A DNA stretch of 64,000 nucleotides from Fluviispira sanaruensis (GCF_004295685.1 NZ_AP019370.1:1-64000), one strand, 5' to 3'. Positions 9,653-17,763 are shown, numbered from the stretch's first letter. Made by a program: numbers and translations. The notes: a model not told the origin generated them from the letters alone.

Positions 9653-9690
9653 CTTAGCGTTGGTTTTGGACCGTCTACTAGGGACACCCC
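9653..9690 (-). repeat. Right terminal inverted repeat of the Tn3-family element
   Basis: Reverse complement of the left end with one mismatch in 38 bp. It is followed at 9691-9695 by GAGGT, the second target-site copy. The tip has a 16/17 match at 61571-61587 elsewhere in the window. Confidence 0.95.
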
Positions 9691-9807
9691 GAGGTGGACC
9701 AAAAAAAGATCTTATGGGGTTTCAAGTGGAATTTAGACCATATGGCTATTTTTAGTTTTGATTTTGGGGTTAGTTCAGGTCATTTTTTATAGAAAACTGC
9801 TTTAAAT

Positions 9808-9865
9808 CGCCTTAAAACGATTTTTATAAGTTAATATTGATAATATTGAATAACTTTTATTCTAG
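9808..9865. repeat. Dispersed repeat, copy 1
   Basis: Begins CGCCTTAAAACGATTTTTAT and continues AAGTTAATATTGATAATA. It shares a run of about 35 nearly identical bases with copy 2 (10597-10655) and weaker similarity with copy 3 (12220-12280). It lies downstream of the gene at 9958-10422. Confidence 0.7.
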
Positions 9866-9957
9866 CAGATAATTATTTGTGAAAAATCAAAATTAGAAGT
9901 GCCATTTACGTGGTTTGGTGGGTTCTTACAATTACTTATAGCATACCCATATATTTC

Positions 9958-10422
9958 CTAAATATTTTTCAAATCAATTTTTAAATCTTCGGCTATCTTA
10001 CGTGTTGCTCTAAATAAATTTACAAGATCTGGAGCTTGAAAACTAAGTATTTCAAGATCTTCTTCTGTAATATCAGTTTTATTTTCTGATATATTATTTC
10101 GATTTTCATTTGAGAATTCATTAGAAAATTCAAGAACTGAGGATAAAAATTCATCCATCTCAAAAATTTTTCCAGAATAGGGTTTATGCCCAGCTTTAAG
10201 CATAAGAGACCGGAAAATATTTATGAAATTCTTTGGAAGAAAATCTTGGATATTTTTTTCTGGCAAAGACATTCTTGCTCTAACTACTAAACATAGCCAT
10301 CTTTCAATAGACGCTTCATCATAATCTAATTCTTTCTTTGCATTATCTATGATGAGTGGAATTTCGCTTTCGGTAATCTCTTTGAACTTTCTTCTAATGC
10401 GTTTCACTTGTTTTTGACTCAT
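9958..10422 (-). CDS. Hypothetical protein
   Basis: A 154-residue protein starting MSQKQVKRIRRKFKEITE. No known motif is recognised. It is predicted mostly helical and charged, with LPEKNIQDFLPKNFINIFRSLM in the middle and an acidic NISENKTDITEEDLEILSF segment near the C-terminus. The start at 10422 has an AAGGGAA sequence just upstream; a longer start at 10461 adds 13 lysine-rich residues. It is a single gene on the minus strand with a dispersed repeat on each side, which suggests that the region was built by duplication. Confidence 0.55.
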   Translation of the reverse strand: MSQKQVKRIRRKFKEITESEIPLIIDNAKKELDYDEASIERWLCLVVRARMSLPEKNIQDFLPKNFINIFRSLMLKAGHKPYSGKIFEMDEFLSSVLEFSNEFSNENRNNISENKTDITEEDLEILSFQAPDLVNLFRATRKIAEDLKIDLKNI

Positions 10423-10596
10423 CTTATTTCCCTTTTTTAAATCATTTTTTTTAGATCTCAAAATTATTTGCCTGATTGCAAAGAAGGACTCTACACTAAT
10501 TGCGTCTAAAGGTTACCACTCGAAGGGCAAGGGATGAAGGTGATTCGTCTAAAAAAAATGGGTAATTGAATCCATTCTCTCATCCGGCTTAAAGGG

Positions 10597-10655
10597 CATT
10601 AAAACGATTTTTATAAGTTAATATTGATAATAAAGAACAATTTTTATTTAGTTGA
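10597..10655. repeat. Dispersed repeat, copy 2
   Basis: Starts CATTAAAACGATTTTTATAA; it matches copy 1 over about 35 bases and copy 3 over its second half (TAAAGAACAA, then TTAGTTGAGTT). It lies downstream of the HTH gene at 10682-11356. Confidence 0.7.
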
Positions 10656-10681
10656 GTTAATTAATTAGTAAATGCTATTTT

Positions 10682-11356
10682 CTATTCCGAACTGTTTTTG
10701 TTTTTTATTATTTTAATAAATTCTGTTCTTAAATTTTGCAACTCACTAATTGCTTCTTCATTATTATCTTGAGCCTCATTACTTTTAAATGATTTAATTG
10801 ATATTTCTTTGAATATTGTAGTGGCTAATTTAAAATCATTAATTTTCATTTGTGATAGCAAAATTAATATAGATAAACCAATTTCCAATTTGCAAAATGC
10901 AACTTCATAACTTTCAGAGTCTTTTATAACCTTTTTTGTAAAAACTCGTCTGATTGTTGAGTCAATTTTGCTAAATATTTCAAGCATTTCAATTTCCCAA
11001 TCCCACATTTCTCTAGATAACTGGCCATCGGGATTTTTAAGTCGCCGATTTTCAATATCTATTATAAATTCGCTTAAGGACATTTTTCTTAGTTGTGCAA
11101 AATTCGAGAAAAATAATATACTTGATGCAACTTTATTAAATGTTCCTACTAATTTAAACCTGCTATAATGCATGGGAGTATAACCTAAAATTTTAGCCAT
11201 TTCAGAGGCGTTCAATTTGTTTTCTACCTCATATGAATTAAGAAAGTGTCGAACTTTATTTTGTAGTTCAATAATTTGTTCAGCTTTTAGAGTGACCCTT
11301 CCTTCGCAGTCTTTTCGTTCTTGTTCATCTAGATACTCATTTATGCTTTTTGACAT
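10682..11356 (-). CDS. Cro/CI-like helix-turn-helix protein
   Basis: A 224-residue protein. After a charged N-terminus, residues about 45-75 form a plausible HTH (NKLNASEMAKILGYTPMHYSRFKLV), followed by a hydrophobic segment (ASSILFFSNFAQLRKMSLSEFIIDIE) like that of XRE-type regulators. The rest is a helical C-terminal domain of unknown type. The gene at 16966-17538 has the same layout (HTH, then NLFNFLYEIE against SLSEFIIDIE) and may be a distant paralogue. GGAG lies 6 bases before the ATG. Probably a regulator; no target can be named. Confidence 0.6.
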   Translation of the reverse strand: MSKSINEYLDEQERKDCEGRVTLKAEQIIELQNKVRHFLNSYEVENKLNASEMAKILGYTPMHYSRFKLVGTFNKVASSILFFSNFAQLRKMSLSEFIIDIENRRLKNPDGQLSREMWDWEIEMLEIFSKIDSTIRRVFTKKVIKDSESYEVAFCKLEIGLSILILLSQMKINDFKLATTIFKEISIKSFKSNEAQDNNEEAISELQNLRTEFIKIIKNKNSSE

Positions 11357-11688
11357 GTAGTCTCCGCCCGTTGAACGTTATTTAAAGATTCCTTAAGTTT
11401 GCCAGTAAAAACAAGTAAACGGTTTCCAATGCAAAGTTTTAACATTAAATGGTGCGGCTCGTGAACAGCTGAGGGACGGGATCGCATGTAAAGACAATTG
11501 GGAACAAATTTATTGTGAATACAAAACTCTCAGGACTTACTTTAAATGCGAACGAAAATAATTATTAAAATTTTTTTTCGACAAGGTTTTTCGAATATAT
11601 GAAATCAATAAAATAAATACATGAAAATAAGAACTTTTGATTATAGTCTTGGGCACTAAATTTAAACAGTTAATTCCAAAGCATTTAC
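11357..11688. other. Intergenic region with a possible gene remnant
   Basis: 332 bp between two minus-strand genes. On the plus strand one frame stays open for 48 codons from 11409 to a TAA at 11553, with protein-like composition (for example LRDGIACKDNWEQIYCEYKT), but with no ATG/GTG start and no ribosome site. Local base composition (GGTGCGGCTCGTGAACAGC) is less AT-rich than its surroundings. I read it as a possible fragment of a lost gene. No RNA gene or repeat is seen. Confidence 0.3.
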
Positions 11689-12114
11689 TTAAGGATGTTT
11701 ATAAACATCTAATTTTTTAATTTTAAGTTCGCATTCGTAGCCAAGGGCTAACAGAACGTCACGAAATTTTGAAAAAGTGGGGACTAATTTTCCAGTCTCA
11801 TATTGTGAATAGGATGCTCTTTCAACTCTAAGTTTATCAGACAATCTGTACTGTGATATTTTTTCTTTAGTTCGTAGCGTTTTAAAAATAAATGATGAAA
11901 AAATATTCATATTAAAAAATTTTATTTCAAATGTTGATGTTTTTATATTATCATGAACACTAAACAAATCTTGTTCTTTATTTTTTTTGCTAATAGAATT
12001 TATAATACGACAAAAAAGCTCCTCTTTACTAGACGCAGCGACTTTGAAATCTAACTCTTGCATTGAAGCAACCCAAATATTTGCCGTTTCACCATATACG
12101 CCTGAAATCTTCAT
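11689..12114 (-). CDS. HicB-like N-terminal domain fused to XRE HTH, regulator or antitoxin
   Basis: A 141-residue protein. Residues 1-45 (MKISGVYGETANIWVASMQE) have the pattern of a HicB-type partial RNase-H fold. The C-terminal half is a clear XRE helix-turn-helix (TLRTKEKISQYRLSDKLRVERASYSQYETGKLVPTFSKFRDVLLALGY). The ATG at 12114 is preferred because GGAGG lies 5 bases upstream (12120-12124); the ATG at 12126 overlaps that site. No HicA-like toxin adjoins it, so it may be an orphan antitoxin or a repressor. Identical palindromes lie upstream and in its last codons, consistent with autoregulation. Confidence 0.65.
   Translation of the reverse strand: MKISGVYGETANIWVASMQELDFKVAASSKEELFCRIINSISKKNKEQDLFSVHDNIKTSTFEIKFFNMNIFSSFIFKTLRTKEKISQYRLSDKLRVERASYSQYETGKLVPTFSKFRDVLLALGYECELKIKKLDVYKHP
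11693..11710. promoter_or_regulatory. Second copy of the 18-bp palindrome, inside the 3' end of the gene
   Basis: GGATGTTTATAAACATCT matches the upstream operator at 17 of 18 bases. It forms the last codons of the HicB-like gene (LDVYKHP). The two copies are 444 bp apart centre to centre. They could bind the same dimer and loop the DNA, or they could mark the ends of a mobile cassette. Confidence 0.65.
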
Positions 12115-12136
12115 ATTCACCTCCATCTTAAATAAT

Positions 12137-12154
12137 GGATGTTTATAAACATCC
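12137..12154. promoter_or_regulatory. Perfect 18-bp palindrome, putative operator
   Basis: GGATGTTTATAAACATCC is a perfect palindrome that ends 22 bp upstream of the HicB-like regulator start, in the expected promoter area. The same sequence, with one terminal mismatch, recurs at the end of that gene. Confidence 0.7.
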
Positions 12155-12219
12155 AGTCAATGGAAAAATTTTGTCTTTGTATGAGTATTCTTCATTTTTT
12201 TTACAAACTAGTCGTAAAA

Positions 12220-12280
12220 CGCCTTAAAACAATTTTTCAAATTTACTACTGATTATAAAGAACAACTTTAATTTTAGTCG
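12220..12280. repeat. Dispersed repeat, copy 3 (diverged)
   Basis: Starts CGCCTTAAAACAATTTTTCA and shares TAAAGAACAA and TTTTAGTCGAGTT with copy 2. It is less similar in the middle than copies 1 and 2 are to each other. Confidence 0.55.
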
Positions 12281-12448
12281 AGTTTATCTTTTAAATTATC
12301 AAAAATAGATGTGCCTTCAAAGTTAGGTAGTTGGAAAACTTTTGAGCGAACCCGAAGGTTTTTAAAAATTTTCTTCTTTGCGCCGTTACACCTATTGTTG
12401 ACTCCCTCTTTTCTTCTTCACACTGTGAGTAAGGAGATCGAACTATTT

Positions 12449-13213
12449 TCAATCTCTTTTAGATACTGGTTTACTTAGAATGTTAATTGAATTTGCTATA
12501 TCAGCTGGAAAGTCTTTGAATGTTTTAAATTTTCGTTCAAACTTCATATCAAAAAAACAATATTCAACAACATCTTGCCAACACTTTGTACCTAAATTAA
12601 ATATGCGCTCTAATTCTTCAACAGGATTTTTATTATCATCAACATCTATTGAACGTATAGGATATTCATGCTCAGGTTTATAATAATATAATGCTGCCGA
12701 CTGCCTTCCTCTAAAATCTGCTTGTGAAAAATTTCCTGCTTTTAATGCCTCTAATAATCGTTTATCTAGAGGTTCATCTGTTGAACTTTTGAAACTATTT
12801 TCCATATTTGATAGGGTATCTAACGACAATAAGCAGTTACCAGAAATGATATAGTCTTTGCCAATTATAATATGACCAAAAGTATTTGCATATTCATTTG
12901 ATGACGTTTTAAGATCATTCCCTGTATAGCCAAAAAATTGAAAACTTTTTAGGTCTAAAACAGCGAGTTGTTTTCTTTGAAATGATGGGTCGTTTTTCTC
13001 AAGATAATTAAGAATGTTTGTACTATTTTCATTATCATTGAATAAATTCCTAATGCTATAGGCAGTACATGGATCTTGTTTACCTTGTGCTGCAATCAAA
13101 CATTGGTTTTTAAAATAATATGCACTATATTTTCCAATAAATGGGATAGCTGAACATATTGCAATTCCATATTCTTTTTTATCTTTACTAAATGCTATTA
13201 TTGAGAAAGTCAT
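12449..13213 (-). CDS. DUF1028 family protein, putative Ntn-type hydrolase
   Basis: A 254-residue protein with the DUF1028 pattern throughout: the start MTFSIIAFSKDKKEYGIAICS (Thr2 would be the N-terminal nucleophile after Met removal), the LIAAQGKQDP segment, the RKQLAVLDLKSFQFFGYTGND region, SGNCLLSLDTLSNME, and the hallmark DFRGRQSAALYYYKPEH near residues 165-180 followed by RSIDVDDNKNPVEELERIF. The family is predicted to have an Ntn-hydrolase fold; its substrate is not established. The five-base gap to the CHAP amidase gene upstream implies co-transcription. No signal peptide is seen, unlike its partner. Confidence 0.8.
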   Translation of the reverse strand: MTFSIIAFSKDKKEYGIAICSAIPFIGKYSAYYFKNQCLIAAQGKQDPCTAYSIRNLFNDNENSTNILNYLEKNDPSFQRKQLAVLDLKSFQFFGYTGNDLKTSSNEYANTFGHIIIGKDYIISGNCLLSLDTLSNMENSFKSSTDEPLDKRLLEALKAGNFSQADFRGRQSAALYYYKPEHEYPIRSIDVDDNKNPVEELERIFNLGTKCWQDVVEYCFFDMKFERKFKTFKDFPADIANSINILSKPVSKRD

Positions 13214-13218
13214 AATTT

Positions 13219-13935
13219 TTAATCCTTTATCCTAGTTTCATTTAACCTTTTCCATCCAATTATTTTCACATTATCATTAGTATATTTTTTATTTTTATCA
13301 TAGCTTTCATCGGTGATAAAGTATTTCTTATCAATAAATTTTATCTTGATTCGTCTTGAATATGACTCGTAGTTTTCCCACATTTTATTTTGAAAATTTT
13401 CTTCAGCTACATCAATATAATTTTTTCTTTTATCTATATTTACAATAATAGCTACATGACCGTAAGGTAAAACTTCACTTTTATCGTAAATCAAAATATC
13501 ACCAAATGCAGGAATTTCGCTATTTCCATTCTCAAAGTTTTCGTATATTAAACTGCGTCCAGATTTTACGTTTATGGCTTTTTTTCTATTCCAAATTTCA
13601 TAAGCAAAATCAACATCTTCAAATTCAACCTTTTGATTAGTTAATATCCATCTTCGAGCGTATTCAACACACTGCCATGGTAAACCAATCCAAACATCCT
13701 TAATAAATTTAGTATTTTCTTTTTTAAATGAGAAACCAGGTCTTGTGATGCACTTTGAATTGCAGTTTGAAAAAGCTTCAGTATTATAACTGATTCCAAT
13801 TTTCTTCCCGTACGGTGTTTCACAGTCTTTTGAACAATCTAGTGAGGCAGGCGCATAAGCAGGTGGTAAAAGGGTTGCACTATAACTATTAGAATCTAAC
13901 ATTAAAACAATAGGTATTATGAATATTTTATACAT
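13219..13935 (-). CDS. Secreted CHAP-domain amidase, glutathionylspermidine-amidase-like
   Basis: A 238-residue protein with an N-terminal signal peptide (MYKIFIIPIVLMLDSNSYSA). The CHAP domain resembles the amidase half of glutathionylspermidine/trypanothione synthetases: LPWQCVEYARRWIL carries the presumed catalytic Cys near residue 89, and YGHVAIIVNID carries the His near 159, followed by the AEENFQNKMW and KIIGWKRL segments. Such enzymes cut amide bonds in peptidoglycan peptides or glutathionylspermidine; export favours a cell-wall or extracellular substrate. GGGAG lies upstream of the ATG. First gene of a two-gene unit with the DUF1028 protein. Confidence 0.78.
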   Translation of the reverse strand: MYKIFIIPIVLMLDSNSYSATLLPPAYAPASLDCSKDCETPYGKKIGISYNTEAFSNCNSKCITRPGFSFKKENTKFIKDVWIGLPWQCVEYARRWILTNQKVEFEDVDFAYEIWNRKKAINVKSGRSLIYENFENGNSEIPAFGDILIYDKSEVLPYGHVAIIVNIDKRKNYIDVAEENFQNKMWENYESYSRRIKIKFIDKKYFITDESYDKNKKYTNDNVKIIGWKRLNETRIKD

Positions 13936-14159
13936 ATTACTCCCAAAAAAATATTATGGATAATTATTAATATCTAATTAATATAATTTTCAAATTTAAT
14001 CAAATAAAATTGAAAGCTAAATTATTATTTTCATGAACTTTACTATGATAATTGACAAAGAGTGTTTAAATGTGATATGCATTGTCAATGTTAGTATATT
14101 TATTAAAAATATAATAATTTTAATCCAGTGATGATAATTAATGATTACGAAGGAATTTT

Positions 14160-15251
14160 ATGTTTTTATTTAATTTTCTTATAATATCGACAACTTTGAT
14201 ATCAACTTCTGTTTATGCATTGCAAGAGGTGAAAATTGCGTCCATTTTTCCATTTCAAACAAGTGATTATACTTATAATAACGCAACTTACACATCTGTA
14301 GAAAGACTTCAAATCATTTCTTCTATTCCTATGGCGTTGATGCAATATAAAGATAAAGCTGAGAAATGCGGATACTATTTTAGTTTTAAGCTTGGTGGAT
14401 TTACTTTTAAAGATATGGATAGTTTGAAAAAAAATGTCCAACAAATAAACCTATCTGAACCATGGATAGTTTATGGCCCAGAAATGAATAAAAGTTATTT
14501 TCTTGTTCATCCAAACATAAATTCAATTATTCCACATGTTTCATCATTTTCTTTATTTGAAAACATTGAAAATCAATACACATTGTCAGCAAGTTCAGAT
14601 GTTGAAATAGGTGCATTGATTGATGTTATTGAAAAAAAGAAAATTGGTAAAAATTTCATTATTATTACAGATAATACATGCGAAATGTGTGTTATTTATG
14701 AAGAATCAGCGAAGAGAATTCTTAAAAAAAGAGGATTTAATGAAAAGAAAAATATTTTATATAATAAAATATTAATAAAAGAAATAAAAGATGAAGTTTT
14801 AAAGCAAAAACCTGATTTTATATTTTTAAATTTAGAAGGCTCTGATTCTGGGCATTTTATAGCAAATAGTAATTTGAAACAATTTATTTTCATTGGTACT
14901 AAGGTTTGGGGTACTGATGTAAGCAGTGATCTTACCTTAAATTATAATTTGAAAAAATATAATGGATTTACAGTTAGACCGCTTCCGCCAGAAGATTATT
15001 CAAGTATTAATGTCAAATTTATTGATAACGATTTAGTATCAAGAAGATTGATGGATAATCCATATTATATGAAATTTTTTATATCACGAATCACAGATTC
15101 ATTATGTAAATATAAACCTAAAGATAGATTTGAATTTTATGATATAGTAAGTAAATATAAAATATTCTTACGAAGAAATATAAAATTTGCGACTTATGTT
15201 TTAAAAGAAGGAGGTTTGTCTTTAGAAAATTCATTTAATATCAGTAGTTAA
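14160..15251 (+). CDS. Periplasmic binding protein, type 1 fold (branched-chain amino-acid-binding-like)
   Basis: A 363-residue protein with a signal peptide (cleavage likely after SVYA, near residue 20) and a mature start ALQEVKIASIFPF typical of type 1 periplasmic binding proteins. Internal landmarks are EPWIVYGPEMNKSYF, PHVSSFSLFENIENQYTLSAS, GALIDVIEKKKIGKNFIIITDN and KPDFIFLNLEG. No ABC-transporter permease or ATPase follows; instead a membrane histidine kinase gene starts 25 bp downstream, so this is probably the ligand-sensing partner of that kinase. The ligand is unknown. The ribosome site is AAGGA upstream of the ATG. Confidence 0.72.
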   Translation: MFLFNFLIISTTLISTSVYALQEVKIASIFPFQTSDYTYNNATYTSVERLQIISSIPMALMQYKDKAEKCGYYFSFKLGGFTFKDMDSLKKNVQQINLSEPWIVYGPEMNKSYFLVHPNINSIIPHVSSFSLFENIENQYTLSASSDVEIGALIDVIEKKKIGKNFIIITDNTCEMCVIYEESAKRILKKRGFNEKKNILYNKILIKEIKDEVLKQKPDFIFLNLEGSDSGHFIANSNLKQFIFIGTKVWGTDVSSDLTLNYNLKKYNGFTVRPLPPEDYSSINVKFIDNDLVSRRLMDNPYYMKFFISRITDSLCKYKPKDRFEFYDIVSKYKIFLRRNIKFATYVLKEGGLSLENSFNISS

Positions 15252-15276
15252 TATATTTTAAAGTAGTGACATATAT

Positions 15277-17001
15277 ATGCAAGAAAAAATTGAAAACATT
15301 AATGACGTAATAAAATACTCAGCTATTAATTCGATTATAAAGTCCACCTTATTTTCAATTATTATATTTATATTTATGATTATTTCAATGCTCTTTTTAA
15401 TTTTAGAAAAAAGCTTCGAATACAGTATAGAAAATCTTGAAAATATTTCTAATTTATATGAAAGTTCAATTGTTGTTTCAATCAATAATGATGAATATTT
15501 TCAAAAAGAGAAGTTTCAAATAGAAAAAATGCAAAATGTGATTGTTAATGTTATCTTGAAAGAAAATGATTTAAATGAATCAATAAAAGATTGCATATCA
15601 ATGAAATTCATGATGCTTTTTTCAAATAATCGATATGTTTGTTTTATAAAAAAAATAGATTATGCGAAAAATCAATTTTTTATTATCTTAAAAAGAAAGA
15701 TTTATATTGATAATAGATTTGTTATAAAGTTAATTTTTATATGTATTTTATCTTTTATTGTATATTCTCTATTTCTTATATATACTTTTAAATATAATAA
15801 TTTAAGAATAAAAATTAAATCTGGAGTTGAAAATTTTAATAAGTGCTTAGAATGTTTAGATTTAAATGATCATAAATTATATGAAAAATACTCAAAAAAT
15901 GTGTCGATTATTGAGTTAAAAAATTCCTTAGATTATATTACAAAATATAAAATAAAGAAAGAAATTTCTGAAGAGGAAGCAGATAAAAACTCTATAATTA
16001 TTCATGATATATCAAAATTTTTAGGGTTTTTGCCAAAAGAAATTGAAAAATTAACATTAAATTCTACTCTTAGTTTTGTCTTGAATATTAGAAATTTGTT
16101 AATTGAAAATTCAAACTCTGTGGAAAATTACGATATAAGAAAATGTGTTGTTGAAAGTGCAATTTTACTTTCGTCATACGGAATTACTGTTAATCTTTCA
16201 AAAGTAAAAAGCTGTATTTTAAATGGTAATTATCGCGCTATGTCAGAAGTATTTATTAATATATTTTCAAATATTATTGAGCACTCTGAGTTAGTTGATG
16301 TTAATGTCCAAATTTTCACTGATTTTCATATTAAAAGTGAAAAGTTGTTTTATATATGTCAAGTGGAGAATTCGCGTTCACGATATCATATAGGAAATAA
16401 TGAGCTAATTTTTGATAAAAACTATACGTCAAGTGATTTCAAGTTGAAAAAAAATGGCTCTGGATTATATTTTTGTAAAAAAATAATTGAAAGTTATGGT
16501 GGCAGTATTTCATGTGAATTTAAAAATGGAATGAGCTCAAAATTTATAGTTAATTTAGAAATACCTATAACTAAGGATTTAGTAAGTGGTGAGGGTTCTT
16601 TTAATATTGATGAAAAATGTAATGAGGAAAGTGTTGTTATAAGTGTAATTGAGGACGATGAGAAAATAATGAATAAATGGAAAGAGATTTTAGGAACAGA
16701 AGATGTTCATTATTATATCGATCCAGAAGAATTTATTTTAGATTATAAAGATGGTACATTAACTTCAGAAACAAATCTTATTGTATGCGATTATTATTTT
16801 GATAATGTTCCTATCTATAAAATTATTGATTTCACATTTTTAAGAGAAATATTAAAGTATAAAGGAAAAATATTCTTACATTCAAATGCAAAATTAAACT
16901 ATAATAATTCTAGTTATTTCGATTATGTTTTTGAATCAAAAAAAGTATTTTTTAGTAAAAAAGAATTAACTTTTATTCTTAATGAAATTAACAAAGCTTA
17001 A
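15277..17001 (+). CDS. Hybrid sensor histidine kinase with C-terminal receiver-like domain
   Basis: A 574-residue membrane kinase. A first membrane segment (SIIIFIFMIISMLFLIL, about 27-43) and a second (LIFICILSFIVYSLFLIYTF, about 150-169) enclose a periplasmic domain. The presumed phospho-accepting His lies in IIIHDISKFLGF near residue 243. The ATPase domain has an N-box variant (NIFSNIIEHS) and a G2 box (NGSGLYFCKKIIESYGG). The C-terminus (ISVIEDDEKI, then LIVCDYYFDN) is receiver-like with an acidic pair and a candidate phospho-Asp. No separate response regulator adjoins it. It probably reads the binding protein encoded just upstream. Its 3' end overlaps the convergent HTH gene by 36 bp. 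Confidence 0.8.
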   Translation: MQEKIENINDVIKYSAINSIIKSTLFSIIIFIFMIISMLFLILEKSFEYSIENLENISNLYESSIVVSINNDEYFQKEKFQIEKMQNVIVNVILKENDLNESIKDCISMKFMMLFSNNRYVCFIKKIDYAKNQFFIILKRKIYIDNRFVIKLIFICILSFIVYSLFLIYTFKYNNLRIKIKSGVENFNKCLECLDLNDHKLYEKYSKNVSIIELKNSLDYITKYKIKKEISEEEADKNSIIIHDISKFLGFLPKEIEKLTLNSTLSFVLNIRNLLIENSNSVENYDIRKCVVESAILLSSYGITVNLSKVKSCILNGNYRAMSEVFINIFSNIIEHSELVDVNVQIFTDFHIKSEKLFYICQVENSRSRYHIGNNELIFDKNYTSSDFKLKKNGSGLYFCKKIIESYGGSISCEFKNGMSSKFIVNLEIPITKDLVSGEGSFNIDEKCNEESVVISVIEDDEKIMNKWKEILGTEDVHYYIDPEEFILDYKDGTLTSETNLIVCDYYFDNVPIYKIIDFTFLREILKYKGKIFLHSNAKLNYNNSSYFDYVFESKKVFFSKKELTFILNEINKA

Positions 17002-17538
17002 CAAATCCTTAATATCATTTTCTTTTTCTAAGTTTAAATCTTCATGTAAACGTAATGTAGTTTTAAGATAAATATCTATCCATTCTTCAGATTTAGAAAT
17101 ATCAAGTAATAAAGCAGTAATAGTAAATATTTTTATAATTGTTATGCGTGATTTTTGGTCATTTTTATTAATAAAATTTTTTAGTCTTTTATGTATAAGG
17201 GCTCTTCTAAGGACAGGTCCCCCTTCTAATAATATTTTTTTTACAATTTCTAGCCATTGCTTATCTTTGTCCTTTGATTCTGGCGATGTTTCTTCGATCT
17301 CATATAAAAAATTAAAAAGGTTTTCATTTGTAAGAGCAGCAAATTTTTTTAAAATAATTATACCATTAGTTAACGGAGATGCTTTTTGTAATCTAATTTT
17401 GTTATAGTAACTTCTATCAATCTTTAGAATATCAGAAACTTCTTTATTATTATAACCTGTGTCATTGTGATACTTTTCAAGATAATGCGCTAATGTTCTC
17501 ATATGTTTTTCTTCTTCTAAACTTTCATTAATATCCAT
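16966..17538 (-). CDS. Helix-turn-helix protein, putative regulator
   Basis: A 190-residue protein. Residues about 30-60 (GYNNKEVSDILKIDRSYYNKIRLQK) form a Cro/CI-like HTH, followed by TNGIIILKKFAALTNENLFNFLYEIEE and a helical C-terminal domain. The layout recalls the protein at 10682-11356. The ATG at 17538 has AGGAAA upstream. The stop lies within the kinase gene (convergent overlap of 36 bp), so transcription of one may interfere with the other. It could provide the output of the kinase, which lacks a visible response regulator, but that is speculative. Confidence 0.6.
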   Translation of the reverse strand: MDINESLEEEKHMRTLAHYLEKYHNDTGYNNKEVSDILKIDRSYYNKIRLQKASPLTNGIIILKKFAALTNENLFNFLYEIEETSPESKDKDKQWLEIVKKILLEGGPVLRRALIHKRLKNFINKNDQKSRITIIKIFTITALLLDISKSEEWIDIYLKTTLRLHEDLNLEKENDIKDLLSFVNFIKNKS

Positions 17539-17763
17539 CGTGTGTTTCCTAAAGTTTGATACTTAAAATAGTTACATTTATATTATACAGAAAATTGCGA
17601 AAATTTAAAATTGTAGAGAAAAATTCCCTCAAAAAAATAAAATTTTTATTAACTATATGAAAAAGCTAAGAAAAAAGTGCAGAAATTTTCTTCAATTATT
17701 TAACTATCTGAAAATAAAGAGAAAAAAAAATATAAATTTTTCAGAAAAAGGAAATATTTTCTC

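Larger units (their letters stand above)
5852..9690 (+). mobile_element. Complete Tn3-family transposon, 3,839 bp, no cargo
   Basis: The element is bounded by 38-bp inverted repeats beginning GGGGTGTCCC and ending ACGCTAAG, typical Tn3-family ends, and by the 5-bp target duplication GAGGT (5847-5851 and 9691-9695). It encodes only a serine resolvase (minus strand) and a Tn3 transposase (plus strand), divergently arranged around a res region. All catalytic residues that I can identify are present, so it looks autonomous. The perfect target duplication and nearly identical ends suggest fairly recent insertion. It split a gene whose frame is recoverable on both sides. Confidence 0.95.
5243..9755 (+). 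pseudogene. Coiled-coil protein gene split by the Tn3-family transposon
   Basis: The gene starts at the ATG at 5243 (AGAGG six bases upstream) and reads through 5846-5851 into the left end of the transposon. If the 3,839-bp element and one GAGGT copy are removed, the frame continues without a shift from 9696 for 19 codons (GPKKDLMGFQVE and so on) and stops at TAG 9753-9755. The intact protein would be about 220 residues. Its N-terminus (DNDHEALSALRFAQGLCKK) resembles a segment common in phage and plasmid DUF2786-like proteins, and residues about 60-130 form a coiled coil. As it stands, the last residues are replaced by transposon-encoded ones ending at 5950, so partial function is possible. 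Function unknown. Confidence 0.8.
12115..12448. other. Intergenic region with operator and repeat copy 3
   Basis: Holds the 18-bp palindrome at 12137-12154 and the dispersed repeat at 12220-12280. The remaining stretch (12281-12448) is pyrimidine-rich near 12390-12420 and shows no gene, RNA or clear terminator. Confidence 0.5.
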
